A program made the position numbers and the translations under genes. Under the pieces are notes generated by a model. That model made no database searches. It was not told the origin of the DNA and saw only the letters and a program-made list of their open reading frames with translations. This document shows positions 18,827 to 27,102 of a stretch of 64,000 bases of DNA, one piece after another (the first letter of the stretch is position 1; every line of letters starts with the position of its first letter). Source of the stretch: Acidobacteriota bacterium (lineage in GTDB: Bacteria > Acidobacteriota > Vicinamibacteria > Marinacidobacterales > Marinacidobacteraceae); assembly GCA_022820545.1 (NCBI GenBank), contig JAJEFG010000039.1:1-64000 (forward strand), written 5' to 3'.

Positions 18827-19864
18827 TCAGGATCCCCCCGGGAAGAGCGCCGCCAGGAACTCGTCGTCGAGCCCCGGATGCCGGGTCCAGCGCAGCGTGG
18901 ACTCGAGTTGGCCGCGGAAGAGTTCGTTCATTCCCTCGGCCTTTCGAAGGGCCTCGAGGGCGCGGTCCCGGTTCCCGAGCGAGTAGCTCAGCAGGCCGAG
19001 GTTCATCCAGGTGTCGGAAGCGTCGGGCCAGAGTTCGGTGGCCCTTTCCGCCGCCGCGAGCGCGCCGGCGCCGTCGCCGGCCTGGTTCCGCTCCCGGCTG
19101 CGGGACATCGCGGTGATCGCGAGATTGATGTTCAGCACCCGCCCGAGTTCCTCGATCGGCCGGGGATGGTCCTCGACCTGGAGTCTCGCCACCACGTCGT
19201 TGTTGATGTTCCGGCCCATCCCCTTGCCGACCACCAGCATCGCGGACGACTGGCGGCCGCGGGCGTCTCCGCCGGCCTCCTGCCCCGCGACCATCGCCGC
19301 CTGCATCTTCTCGGCGAGGGTTCCCCCGGCGGCTTCGAAGGCGTCACCCATCGCCTCCACGACCTCGGGCCCGGTCAGGATGTTCCCCTGCGCCGAATAG
19401 TGCTCACCCACCCGGTGTCCGGCCCAGACCGTGGCGGTCGGCCCGGTGTGGGCCGCGATCCCGCCGTTCGCGTCCACCACCGCGAACTGCCGTCCCTCGA
19501 GGCCGGGGAAGGTGTCTTCGGCGAGCAGCCGGTCCTTCACCTCCTCGGCGCTCAGCCCCTGCCGCAGCAGGTCGAGTCCCTGCAGGCCGTAGCCGGCATT
19601 CACGTTGGCCTGGGTGGCGACCACGCCGACTCCGGCCTCGCCCCACGGCACCACGTGTCCCACCGAGAAGTACCGGGACTGGACCGCGACCCCCATCTCC
19701 CCGGTGTCGGGGTCATAGGCGACGATGGAGAAGGTCGCGACCGGCGGATGGGTGGCCTGGGCCAGCGCCGGCGCCGCGCCCACCACGAGGATGAAAAGAG
19801 TGGTGATGAGGATTCGTCTCGCGCCCACGGTGCAGTTCCTCCCGCGTCTTGACAGCGGGTTCAT
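18827..19864 (-). CDS. DUF1028 protein with C-terminal TPR
   Basis: A 345-residue exported protein. After an N-terminal signal (about 1-36, hydrophobic RILITTLFILVVGAAPALA) comes a DUF1028 domain (FSIVAYDPDTGEMGVAVQSR, GVGVVATQANVNAGYGLQGL), an Ntn-hydrolase-like fold of unknown activity. Residues about 250-345 form a TPR-like helical region (AAERATELWPDASDTWMNLG). This architecture is known for the family. It lies downstream of a small membrane protein gene; no operon partner gives a role. Confidence 0.8.
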   Translation of the reverse strand: MNPLSRRGRNCTVGARRILITTLFILVVGAAPALAQATHPPVATFSIVAYDPDTGEMGVAVQSRYFSVGHVVPWGEAGVGVVATQANVNAGYGLQGLDLLRQGLSAEEVKDRLLAEDTFPGLEGRQFAVVDANGGIAAHTGPTATVWAGHRVGEHYSAQGNILTGPEVVEAMGDAFEAAGGTLAEKMQAAMVAGQEAGGDARGRQSSAMLVVGKGMGRNINNDVVARLQVEDHPRPIEELGRVLNINLAITAMSRSRERNQAGDGAGALAAAERATELWPDASDTWMNLGLLSYSLGNRDRALEALRKAEGMNELFRGQLESTLRWTRHPGLDDEFLAALFPGGS

Positions 19865-19897
19865 GGTACGCGCCTCCAGCGGGCTTCGGCGAACCGA

Positions 19898-20269
19898 TCA
19901 GTCCCCGGCGCCGGAGTCGCCGCGCCCGGTGTCTCCAGATCCGAGACCGGGTTCTTGCGTCGCCTCGGATTCCTCTTCGTTCCGCTTCGTCCACCAGCGG
20001 CCGATGAGCAGGCCGGAAAGCGCGGTGGCGAAGGCCCACAGGGCTTGCCGCGCACCCTCGTTCTCGTAGGTGTAGACGGCGAAGAGCAGCAGGCCGACGA
20101 CGACCAGGACCCACTCCCGTTTCGTTCCGATCCCCAGCATCTCCTTCCACCACGGCGGATCCGGTTTCGGTCCGTCCGGCGCCCGCGCCTGCAGGTCCCG
20201 CCGGAACCGCTCCCGCTCCGCCAGCATGCGGGCGCGGGTGGAGTGGGGGTCGCGTCCTCGAGTGAACAT
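19898..20269 (-). CDS. Hypothetical small membrane protein
   Basis: A 123-residue protein with a charged N-terminal half (ARMLAERERFRRDLQA, then PPWWKEMLG) and one or two membrane helices at about 50-90 (WVLVVVGLLLFAVYTYE). The C-terminal tail is acidic. I chose the ATG at 20269 over a longer alternative because it begins the conserved-looking part. No family is recognised. Confidence 0.5.
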   Translation of the reverse strand: MFTRGRDPHSTRARMLAERERFRRDLQARAPDGPKPDPPWWKEMLGIGTKREWVLVVVGLLLFAVYTYENEGARQALWAFATALSGLLIGRWWTKRNEEESEATQEPGLGSGDTGRGDSGAGD

Positions 20270-20363
20270 GGGCGTCGTCGGTACCCGATCCGGGCCTGCC
20301 CGATGTATAGCGCAGCGAGCGTTTCGAGCCGCCGGGCGCCGGCCGCCTGGAGGCGTAACCGGA

Positions 20364-21503
20364 TCAGCGGGGAGGTTCCGGCCTGGTCCCCTCCTCCCGG
20401 TTGAGAGCCTCAAAGCGTTCCAGCGCCGCGGCGGCCCCCTCCTCGTCGCCCAGCCGGCGCCGCGCGAAGGAGAGCTGGTAGTAGGCGTCGGCGTAGTCGG
20501 GGGCGTAGCGGATCGCGGTCTCCAGGAGGCGGGCCGCCTCCTCCGCGTCTCCCCGGCGGAGCGCGATCTTCCCGAGGTTGAGCCACGCCTCCGGGAAGTC
20601 CTCCCCCTGTTCGAGCGCGCGCCGGAACGCGGCTTCCGCCCGGTCCAGTTCCTGGCGGCGCAACGCCGTCAACCCGAGGAAGTGGTGGGCCCGGCGAAGT
20701 TCGGGGTCGAGAGCGATGGCGCGTTCGAGGCGGGCCTCGGACGCCTCGAAGTCCTCGCCGCGCCAGTCAAGATAGCCCAGTTGCAGGAGCGTCTCGGCGT
20801 CGTCCGGCGCGAACTCGAGGTGCCGCTCGTAGGCGGCCCGGGCCTCCTCCAGACGCTCCTGGCCGACGAGCGCCGCCCCGAGGTCGGCGAAGATCGCGGG
20901 ATCTTCCCGGTAGCCGAGTTCGAGCGCCCGTTCGAGGCCCGCCTGGGCTTCCGGCCAGCGTTCGACGCGCAGGAGCAGACGGCCCAGGAACCGGTGCATT
21001 CCCGGATCCCGCGGCGCGAGTTCGACCGCCCGCCCGGCCGCCTCCACCGCTTCGGGGAGGCGTCCCGCCTGGTCGAGCACGGCGGCGGCGAGATAGTGGG
21101 CCTCGTACCGGGAGGGCTCCATCTCGGCAACGGCCTCGAGGTGTTCGAGCGCGTCTTCCGCTTCCCCGAGCTGCCCGAGCGCCTGCCCGAGCGCCAGCCG
21201 GCTGTCCACGAACTGCGGCGCCCGCGCCACCGCCCCCTCGAGCGGCGGCACCGCGAGTTCGGGCTCCCCGGCGAGCAGCCACATCGCCCCGACCTGGTGG
21301 AACGCCGGGACGTCCCAGGGCCGATCCACGAGGAACTCGTTCAGGAGCCGGGCCGCTTCGTCGCGTTCTCCGGCGGCGATCAGGGCCGCCGCCTCCTCGA
21401 AGACCGGCTCCGGCGGCGGTTCCTCCTGCCCGAAGGCCGCCACGGCTGAAAGCGCCCACCCGGCGGCCGCGAGCCGGAGAGTTCGGAGGGCGCCCGTCCG
21501 CAT
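20364..21503 (-). CDS. Secreted TPR-repeat protein
   Basis: About 379 residues. A signal peptide (RTLRLAAAGWALSAVAAFG) precedes nine or so TPR units, for example PEAVEAAGRAVELAPRDPGM and EARAAYERHLEFAPDDAETL. It has no catalytic domain and is probably a periplasmic scaffold. The start at 21503 (MRTG) is preferred; an upstream TTG is possible. It is divergent from the TonB_C-DUF1326 gene, with 23 bases between. Confidence 0.78.
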   Translation of the reverse strand: MRTGALRTLRLAAAGWALSAVAAFGQEEPPPEPVFEEAAALIAAGERDEAARLLNEFLVDRPWDVPAFHQVGAMWLLAGEPELAVPPLEGAVARAPQFVDSRLALGQALGQLGEAEDALEHLEAVAEMEPSRYEAHYLAAAVLDQAGRLPEAVEAAGRAVELAPRDPGMHRFLGRLLLRVERWPEAQAGLERALELGYREDPAIFADLGAALVGQERLEEARAAYERHLEFAPDDAETLLQLGYLDWRGEDFEASEARLERAIALDPELRRAHHFLGLTALRRQELDRAEAAFRRALEQGEDFPEAWLNLGKIALRRGDAEEAARLLETAIRYAPDYADAYYQLSFARRRLGDEEGAAAALERFEALNREEGTRPEPPR

Positions 21504-21526
21504 GAGACACAATCGGCGCCGACCGG

Positions 21527-22714
21527 ATGCCTGAGCGAACCCGGCCGCGCCGCCGCCCGGATTATGCCGCCCGCGGTGTCTTCGTGGCGCTGCTGGTGGC
21601 GGGCGGCTGCGGCGAGCGGCCGGAGGAGGAACCCCGTTCGGCGAACCCGGCGCCCCTCCCGGAAACCCCGTCCGGTGTTCTTCCGGCCGAAGCCGATGTC
21701 CTGCCGGTCGGCGGCGACATCCAGCGTCCGGAGCGGATCCGGTTCGAACCCCCCGCCTACCCCGAGTCGGCGCGCCAGCGGGGCGAAGAGGCGCTCGTCA
21801 TCCTGGAGCTGACCGTGGACCGGGACGGCAGGGTGGCGGCAGCGCGCCCGCTCCGGGGACCCGAGGATCTGGGGACCGCGGCGGCGGAGGCGGCGCGCCG
21901 CTGGGAGTACGAGCCGACGCTCGTGGCCGGCGAGCCCACCGCGGTGCGGTTCGCGGACACCATCCGCTTCGTCCTCCGCCCGGCCGGCGGCCACGGCATG
22001 CGCCTGCCGCCGGGCGCTGCCGCGGCGGGGCCGCGCATCGACGCGTTCCCCGACTGGGAAGTCTCCGGGCACGCCTTCACCGCCTGCCCCTGCGACACCC
22101 CCTGCCCCTGCCGGTCGAACGGTCCCCCGTCGCACCCTCCCTGTCACGCCACCACGGCCACCGAGATCACCGCGGGCCACTACGGGGGTCTCGACCTCGC
22201 CGGCTCGCGGTTCGTCACCCTCGGCCCGGAAACGTGGGTCGCGCTCTACCTCGACGAGGCGATGGGGGAGCCGCGGCGGCGGGCCATCCTCGGCATCTTC
22301 CGCAGCCTGGCGCCGGGCGCGCCGCAGCGCTACCGCGCCATCCGCCGCGTTCCCCTTTCCATCGACGCATCCCGGAGTCCGGGAGAGATCCTCCGCCGCG
22401 CCCTCATTCCGGGAATCCTGGAGATGGAGACCACCCTGCCGCTCGAGGACGGCCGGCTCGCCGGCCGGATTCCGGGAATGGACGTCTGGTCGAACGAGAT
22501 CGCCTACGGCCGGACGGGCGTCTACCGTTTCAACGACCCGGAGATTCCGGCCGCCTGGGATCACAGCGGCCGCCAGTCGAACGCCAAGGAGTTCACCCTG
22601 AACCTGGGGATGTACCGGGAGGGCCGGATGCTCATCCAGCACGCCGACGGCTCCGGGGACTGGACGGCCGCCCAGGAGGCTCTGTTCTCCTGCGCCCGGA
22701 CGCGTTCTCCCTGA
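21527..22714 (+). CDS. TonB C-terminal domain fused to DUF1326 domain, lipoprotein
   Basis: A 395-residue protein. The N-terminus has a lipoprotein signal (VFVALLVAGGC). Residues about 70-150 form a TonB C-terminal-like domain (YPESARQRGEEALVILELTV, ...AAARRWEYEPTL). Residues about 180-390 match DUF1326, with its hallmark Cys cluster FTACPCDTPCPC and a further Cys at PPCHA, then ITAGHYGGLDLAGSR. The cysteines suggest metal binding or redox chemistry. No transmembrane anchor other than the lipid site is present, so it is unlikely to energise a receptor as classical TonB does. It is upstream of the TonB receptor gene. Confidence 0.75.
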   Translation: MPERTRPRRRPDYAARGVFVALLVAGGCGERPEEEPRSANPAPLPETPSGVLPAEADVLPVGGDIQRPERIRFEPPAYPESARQRGEEALVILELTVDRDGRVAAARPLRGPEDLGTAAAEAARRWEYEPTLVAGEPTAVRFADTIRFVLRPAGGHGMRLPPGAAAAGPRIDAFPDWEVSGHAFTACPCDTPCPCRSNGPPSHPPCHATTATEITAGHYGGLDLAGSRFVTLGPETWVALYLDEAMGEPRRRAILGIFRSLAPGAPQRYRAIRRVPLSIDASRSPGEILRRALIPGILEMETTLPLEDGRLAGRIPGMDVWSNEIAYGRTGVYRFNDPEIPAAWDHSGRQSNAKEFTLNLGMYREGRMLIQHADGSGDWTAAQEALFSCARTRSP

Positions 22715-23037
22715 GCTCTCTCGCGGGCGCGGGCGGTCGCGTCGGCAGCCGCTCCCGGCAGTCCGGTGAACACGGCACTGCTCTTGCCTGAAGGCGAGTG
22801 CGGTATGTGGTATAACGGCTCTTCGGTGTGGAAGGCCGATGGAGGCTACGGAGCCGCAAAACGTTCATCTACGGGAGGTTCCGCGCATTCGCGCCAGTCG
22901 GGAACCTCCCGCCCGCGGCCCCGTCTCCCGTTCTCCGAATCCATCCGTTTGGAGACGCCGCGTTGCCCTGTGAGCCGGACGGTTCGTCCCGCGCTCCATT
23001 CCCGAATCCCGCGTCCTCGATCCACAAGGAGGGTCTC
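22715..23037 (+). promoter_or_regulatory. Long structured leader of the TonB receptor gene
   Basis: A 323-base gap without a gene. A TATAAC at 22811-22816 could be a -10 box, but no good -35 is at the right distance. A perfect 11-base inverted repeat (CGGGAGGTTCC at 22872-22882 with GGAACCTCCCG at 22901-22911) encloses a smaller GCGC-ATTC-GCGC hairpin. I find no cobalamin-riboswitch GCCACTG box. AAGGAGGG immediately precedes the receptor ATG. The leader is long enough to hold regulation, but its class is unknown. Confidence 0.4.
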
Positions 23038-25854
23038 ATGAGGAAGTCCTTATCGCGAAGCCTCGGCTTCGCCTTTCTCGCCATCGCGCTCACCGCGTCG
23101 ATGGTGGCCGGACAGACGCAGACCGGAACCGTGGAGGGCACGGTCGTCGACGGCACCGGTCAGGTTCTGCCCGGCGTCTCGGTGACCCTGTCCGCCGAGG
23201 GCGGCAGCGAGGTGGCGGTCAGTTCCGGCACGGGCACCTACCGCTTCTTCGCGGTTTCTCCGGGCATCTACACCCTGCGCTTCGAACTCGGCGGTTTCCA
23301 GACCCGCATCTACGAGGAAGTGCGCGTGGACATCGCCCGCACGACCGGCATCGACGTGACCCTCGACCTCTCCACCGTCGAGGAGACGGTCACGGTGGTC
23401 GGCGAGGCGCCGCTGCTCGACACGAAGAGCACCGTGATCGGCGCCACCTTCGACCAGAGCCTGCTCGAAGAAGTGCCGAGCGCCCGCGACGTCTGGTCGC
23501 TGCTCGAGCACCAGGCGCCCGGCGTCACCACGAACCGCCTCGACGTGGGCGGCAGCGAGACCGGACTCCAGGCAGTGTTCTCGGGCCGCGGCACCTCCTG
23601 GGGCCAGAACAGCTACTACCTGAACGGCGTCAACGTGACCTGTCCCGCCGCGCTCGGGGCGAGTGGCTACTACTACGACTACGACAGCTTCGAGGAAGTC
23701 CAGGTCGAGGTCGGGTCCCATCCCGCCTCGGTGAACGCCCCCGGCGTCTATCTGAACATGGTGACCAAGACCGGCGGCAACGAATTCGCGGGCTCGCTGG
23801 GCGCCTTCTACCAGAACGACGCCACCCAGTTCGACAACTTCACCAGCGAACTGGAAGCGACGGGCGCCACCGCCTCGGAGTTCGACTACCTGAGCGACTT
23901 CAACGGCCAGCTCGGGGGCCCGGTGGTCCGCGACCGCTCCACCTTCTACTTCTCGGCCCGGGACCAACGGGTGCACCGGTACGTCTCCGGCGTCACGACC
24001 GTTACCGAGGACACCGACATGCGCCAGTTCGTGCTCAAGAGCGACACCGACGTCAACCAGTCCAGCAAGTTGAGCCTCGAATGGCACGAGATGACCTACT
24101 GGAAGCCGCGGCGCGGGCTCGACCAGTCCCGTCCGCCCGAGGCGACCTGGATCGAGGACGACACCTTCCGGATCGTCCAGGCCACCTGGACCTCGACGCT
24201 CAGCGACAGCGCCCTGCTCGAGACCCGATTTTCGCACCTGAACGTCTTTTTCCCGACGTATCACTCCGAAGAAGCGCAGGCGGCGGGCCTCCAGGCGGGC
24301 CAGGACGTGGGCCTCGGGGTCTTCCTGAACGCGCGCGACTTCAACGTGGAACGGAAGCGGAAGCGCTACTCCTACAAGAGCGACCTGACCTACTTCGCGG
24401 AGGAAATCGCGGGAGCCGACCACGAGTTCAAGATCGGGGTCGAGTACTCGCACAACCCGATCCGGAACGAGACCACCGCGATCGACGATGTCTTCATCCG
24501 CTTCAACAACAACGTGGCCGACGAGGTGTGGATGCGCAACACGCCCCGCCACGACGGTCAGACGCTCGACCAGACGTCCGTTTACATCGACGACATCATC
24601 ACGAGTGGACGCTTCACCCTGAAGCTCGGTCTCCGCTGGGACCGCTACCACGGCTGGCTGCCGGAGCAGAACAGCCCCGACGGCCGCTGGTGCACCGCCG
24701 CGAACGGATGTCCGCGCGACTTCGCGGCACGGACCGGCCTCCTCGACCTCGCGAGCTTCGCGCCCCGCGTCGGTATCGTGATCGGCCTCGAGGAAGGCGG
24801 ACAGAGCGCCCTGAAGGCGAGCTGGGGCCGCTACTACCACCAGTTCTCCACCGGGTTCGCGAACTTCGTGAACCAGAACGGCGGCCTCACGAACCGGTGG
24901 ACCTGGACCGACCTGAACGGCGACCGGCAGTTCCAGGACGGCGAACAGGGCACCCTGCTCGCCAACGCGTTCGGCGCCGAGGCGGCGGTGAACACGATTT
25001 CCCCCGACCTGAAGCACGAGTACACCGACGAACTCACCATGAGCCTCGAGCGGGAGTTCGCCGGAGACGTCTGGCTGTCGGCCACCTTCAGCCGGCGCAC
25101 CAGCGACGACAAGTCGGATTTCGTCAATCTCGCGGCGCCCGACTCCGCCTACGAGTCGATGCAGGTGCAGGACCCGGGGCCGGACGGTATGGCCGGCACG
25201 GGAGACGACGGTGGGATGCTCACCGTATTCAACCTTCCCGAACACCTCGTCGGTCTGAGCCAGATGCAGATCGCCACCGTGGACAAGTTCGAGACCGACT
25301 ACAAGGGTGTGGAACTCATCGCCCAGAAGCGGTTCTCGAACAACTGGCAGGCGCTCGTCTCCTACACCTGGAACGACACGGACACCTGGACCCGCGGCGG
25401 GCAGTGGGAAAACACGAACCCGGGCATCTTCGGCAACCCCAACTCCCAGATCAACGCCCAGGGCAAGTCCTTCTACGACCGGACGCACCAGTTCAAGGCC
25501 ATCGGCACCTGGCATGCGCCTGCCGGCTTCCGGGCCTCGGGGGTCATGCGCTACCAGACCGGCGCCCCGGTGGGACGGACCGTCTTTGTGGGCGGCCTGA
25601 ACCAGGGCGGCGCCTCCATCCTGGCGGTGCCGGTCGGGACCGAACGGCTCGACAACGTCACCACCTTCGACATCGCGCTGTTCCGGGATTTCCAGATGGG
25701 CCGCTACCGGATCGCGCCGGAGCTCAACCTGTTCAACATCACGAACCAGAACACGGTGACCGCGATCAACACCTCCAGCGGCGGGAACTACGGGCGGGTC
25801 GCCAACTACCTCTCCCCGCGCATCGCGCGCTTCGCGATCCGCGTCCACTTCTGA
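23038..25854 (+). CDS. Oar-like TonB-dependent receptor
   Basis: A 938-residue outer-membrane receptor. Signal peptide MRKSLSRSLGFAFLAIALTASMVAG, then a carboxypeptidase-regulatory-like domain (about 28-110, GTVEGTVVDGTGQVLPGVSV), plug domain (about 115-240), and a beta-barrel ending in the C-terminal aromatic IRVHF needed for barrel assembly. An asymmetric Tyr/Asp-rich stretch (SGYYYDYDSFEEVQVE) lies in the plug. The start at 23038 has a perfect AAGGAGGG site. The substrate is unknown; relatives import peptides, glycans or metal chelates in Acidobacteriota. A strong hairpin follows the gene at 25879. Confidence 0.92.
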   Translation: MRKSLSRSLGFAFLAIALTASMVAGQTQTGTVEGTVVDGTGQVLPGVSVTLSAEGGSEVAVSSGTGTYRFFAVSPGIYTLRFELGGFQTRIYEEVRVDIARTTGIDVTLDLSTVEETVTVVGEAPLLDTKSTVIGATFDQSLLEEVPSARDVWSLLEHQAPGVTTNRLDVGGSETGLQAVFSGRGTSWGQNSYYLNGVNVTCPAALGASGYYYDYDSFEEVQVEVGSHPASVNAPGVYLNMVTKTGGNEFAGSLGAFYQNDATQFDNFTSELEATGATASEFDYLSDFNGQLGGPVVRDRSTFYFSARDQRVHRYVSGVTTVTEDTDMRQFVLKSDTDVNQSSKLSLEWHEMTYWKPRRGLDQSRPPEATWIEDDTFRIVQATWTSTLSDSALLETRFSHLNVFFPTYHSEEAQAAGLQAGQDVGLGVFLNARDFNVERKRKRYSYKSDLTYFAEEIAGADHEFKIGVEYSHNPIRNETTAIDDVFIRFNNNVADEVWMRNTPRHDGQTLDQTSVYIDDIITSGRFTLKLGLRWDRYHGWLPEQNSPDGRWCTAANGCPRDFAARTGLLDLASFAPRVGIVIGLEEGGQSALKASWGRYYHQFSTGFANFVNQNGGLTNRWTWTDLNGDRQFQDGEQGTLLANAFGAEAAVNTISPDLKHEYTDELTMSLEREFAGDVWLSATFSRRTSDDKSDFVNLAAPDSAYESMQVQDPGPDGMAGTGDDGGMLTVFNLPEHLVGLSQMQIATVDKFETDYKGVELIAQKRFSNNWQALVSYTWNDTDTWTRGGQWENTNPGIFGNPNSQINAQGKSFYDRTHQFKAIGTWHAPAGFRASGVMRYQTGAPVGRTVFVGGLNQGGASILAVPVGTERLDNVTTFDIALFRDFQMGRYRIAPELNLFNITNQNTVTAINTSSGGNYGRVANYLSPRIARFAIRVHF

Positions 25855-25878
25855 GCGAAGTCATTCGTTGAGAAGCCT

Positions 25879-25908
25879 GGCCGCCGGTCCCTCCGGGGAC
25901 CGGCGGCC
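25879..25908 (+). terminator. Strong GC hairpin after the TonB receptor gene
   Basis: A perfect 13-base-pair stem, GGCCGCCGGTCCC with GGGACCGGCGGCC, around a four-base TCCG loop, 24 bases after the receptor stop and 18 bases before the next GTG. No T-tract follows, so it may be a terminator, an mRNA 3'-end stabiliser or a member of the local hairpin repeats. Confidence 0.5.
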
Positions 25909-25926
25909 GCCGGCGGGTTCCCCACG

Positions 25927-27039
25927 GTGAACCGTCGCCGGGCGCTCGCGGCGCTCGCGGCCTCGGCCGCCGCGTACCCGTTTCGCGTCCGCGGCAGTCA
26001 GGGCCACGTCCTCCCCTGGAGCGACGTCGAGCCCCTGCCGCCCCGGACCCGGGCCCGCTACACCGATCTCGCCCGCATTGCCGGCGACGTCGTTCCGAAC
26101 GGCGAGTTCTTCGTCCTCCACCACGGCGAGGTGCCGGACCTCGCGGCGCCGGCGTTCCGGCTGGCAGTCGGCCGCCGGGGCGCTTCCCCGGTCCGCACCT
26201 TGGGACTCGACGAGTTGGCCGCCCTCCCGCGCCGGGAATCCGTGACGGCATTCGAGTGCTGCGGGAACGGCGGCGTCGGGATGCACGGCCTCGTGGGCGC
26301 CGCCCGCTGGGGAGGCGTACCGCTCGCTCCCCTGATCGAAGACCTGATCGGGCCCGGGGCGCGGGAGGTCGTCTTCTTCGGCGCCGACCGCGCGGAAGAA
26401 CGACTCCGCGGGAACCGCTATCCGGGCCGGTTCGCGCGGAGCCTGCCGATCGCCGACGCGCTCGCGCCGGAGGTGCTGCTCGCGGACACCATGAACGGGG
26501 AGCCGCTCCCCCGCGAGCACGGGGGACCGCTGCGGCTCATCGTCCCCGGCTTCTACGGGGTCTCCCAGGTGAAATGGGTGGAGCGGATCGAGGTCTGGCC
26601 CTCCCGGTTCGCCGGCTGGTTCCAGGCCAAGGACTACGTCACGGTGCGGGGAACCGAAACCCCCTCGGGAGTCCTCCACACCGCGAGCGCGATCGGCCGG
26701 ATGCGGCTCAAGTCCATCGTCACCCGGATCGAACGGGGGGCCGGCGGGGACCTCTCGATCCACGGGCTCGCCTGGAACGACGGCGCCTCCGGGATCTCGC
26801 GGATCGAGGTCAGCGTGGACGGCAAGCCCTTCGAGGGGGCCGAACTCCTTCCCGCCGCGCACCGCTTCGGCTTCCGCCACTTCCGGCTCGGGTGGCCGTC
26901 GCCGGCGCCGGGGGAACGCCGGCTCGTTTCCCGGGCGCGGGACGCCGGAGGAATCCAGCCGACGGAGGAGGAGGCGTCGCGCTACAAGGCGACGCCCTGG
27001 GAGAACAACGGCCAGGTGGTGCGGCGGATCCGCATCTGA
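25927..27039 (+). CDS. Sulfite-oxidase-family molybdopterin oxidoreductase, Tat-exported
   Basis: A 370-residue protein with a twin-arginine leader (MNRRRALAALAASAAAYPF). The oxidoreductase molybdopterin-binding domain occupies about 35-225 and carries the Mo-ligand cysteine region FECCGNGGVGM, plus GVPLAPLIEDL and the later RLIVPGFYGVSQVKWVERI typical of sulfite oxidases. The C-terminal Mo-co dimerisation domain spans about 245-370 (ISRIEVSVDGKPFEGA). It would act in the periplasm; the substrate (sulfite or an organic sulfoxide) is unknown. Start is GTG. No haem domain is attached and no cytochrome partner is adjacent. ModABC at 11865-14409 could supply molybdate. Confidence 0.85.
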   Translation: MNRRRALAALAASAAAYPFRVRGSQGHVLPWSDVEPLPPRTRARYTDLARIAGDVVPNGEFFVLHHGEVPDLAAPAFRLAVGRRGASPVRTLGLDELAALPRRESVTAFECCGNGGVGMHGLVGAARWGGVPLAPLIEDLIGPGAREVVFFGADRAEERLRGNRYPGRFARSLPIADALAPEVLLADTMNGEPLPREHGGPLRLIVPGFYGVSQVKWVERIEVWPSRFAGWFQAKDYVTVRGTETPSGVLHTASAIGRMRLKSIVTRIERGAGGDLSIHGLAWNDGASGISRIEVSVDGKPFEGAELLPAAHRFGFRHFRLGWPSPAPGERRLVSRARDAGGIQPTEEEASRYKATPWENNGQVVRRIRI

Positions 27040-27070
27040 CCGGACGTACGCGTTTCGCTCCGCTGCCGCG

Positions 27071-27099
27071 GAGCGATGCCGGCCGGAGGCCGGCGCTCC
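27071..27099. repeat. 29-base palindromic intergenic repeat, copy 1
   Basis: Begins GCGATGCCGGCC, is centred on GCCGGCCGGAGGCCGGC and lies between two convergent genes (sulfite-oxidase-like and MFS). The same 29 bases occur at 38779-38807. A neighbouring CGCTCCGC/GCGGAGCG hairpin precedes it, so it may also act as a bidirectional terminator. Confidence 0.75.
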
Positions 27100-27102
27100 G
27101 AA

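Noticed and set aside
22800..23037. Cobalamin riboswitch before the TonB receptor
   Set aside because: The conserved GCCACTG box is absent and the stem layout does not fit.
23050..25848. A 932-codon open frame opposite the TonB receptor
   Set aside because: It is the antisense shadow of the receptor, rich in Val, Arg and Gly with no recognisable domain.
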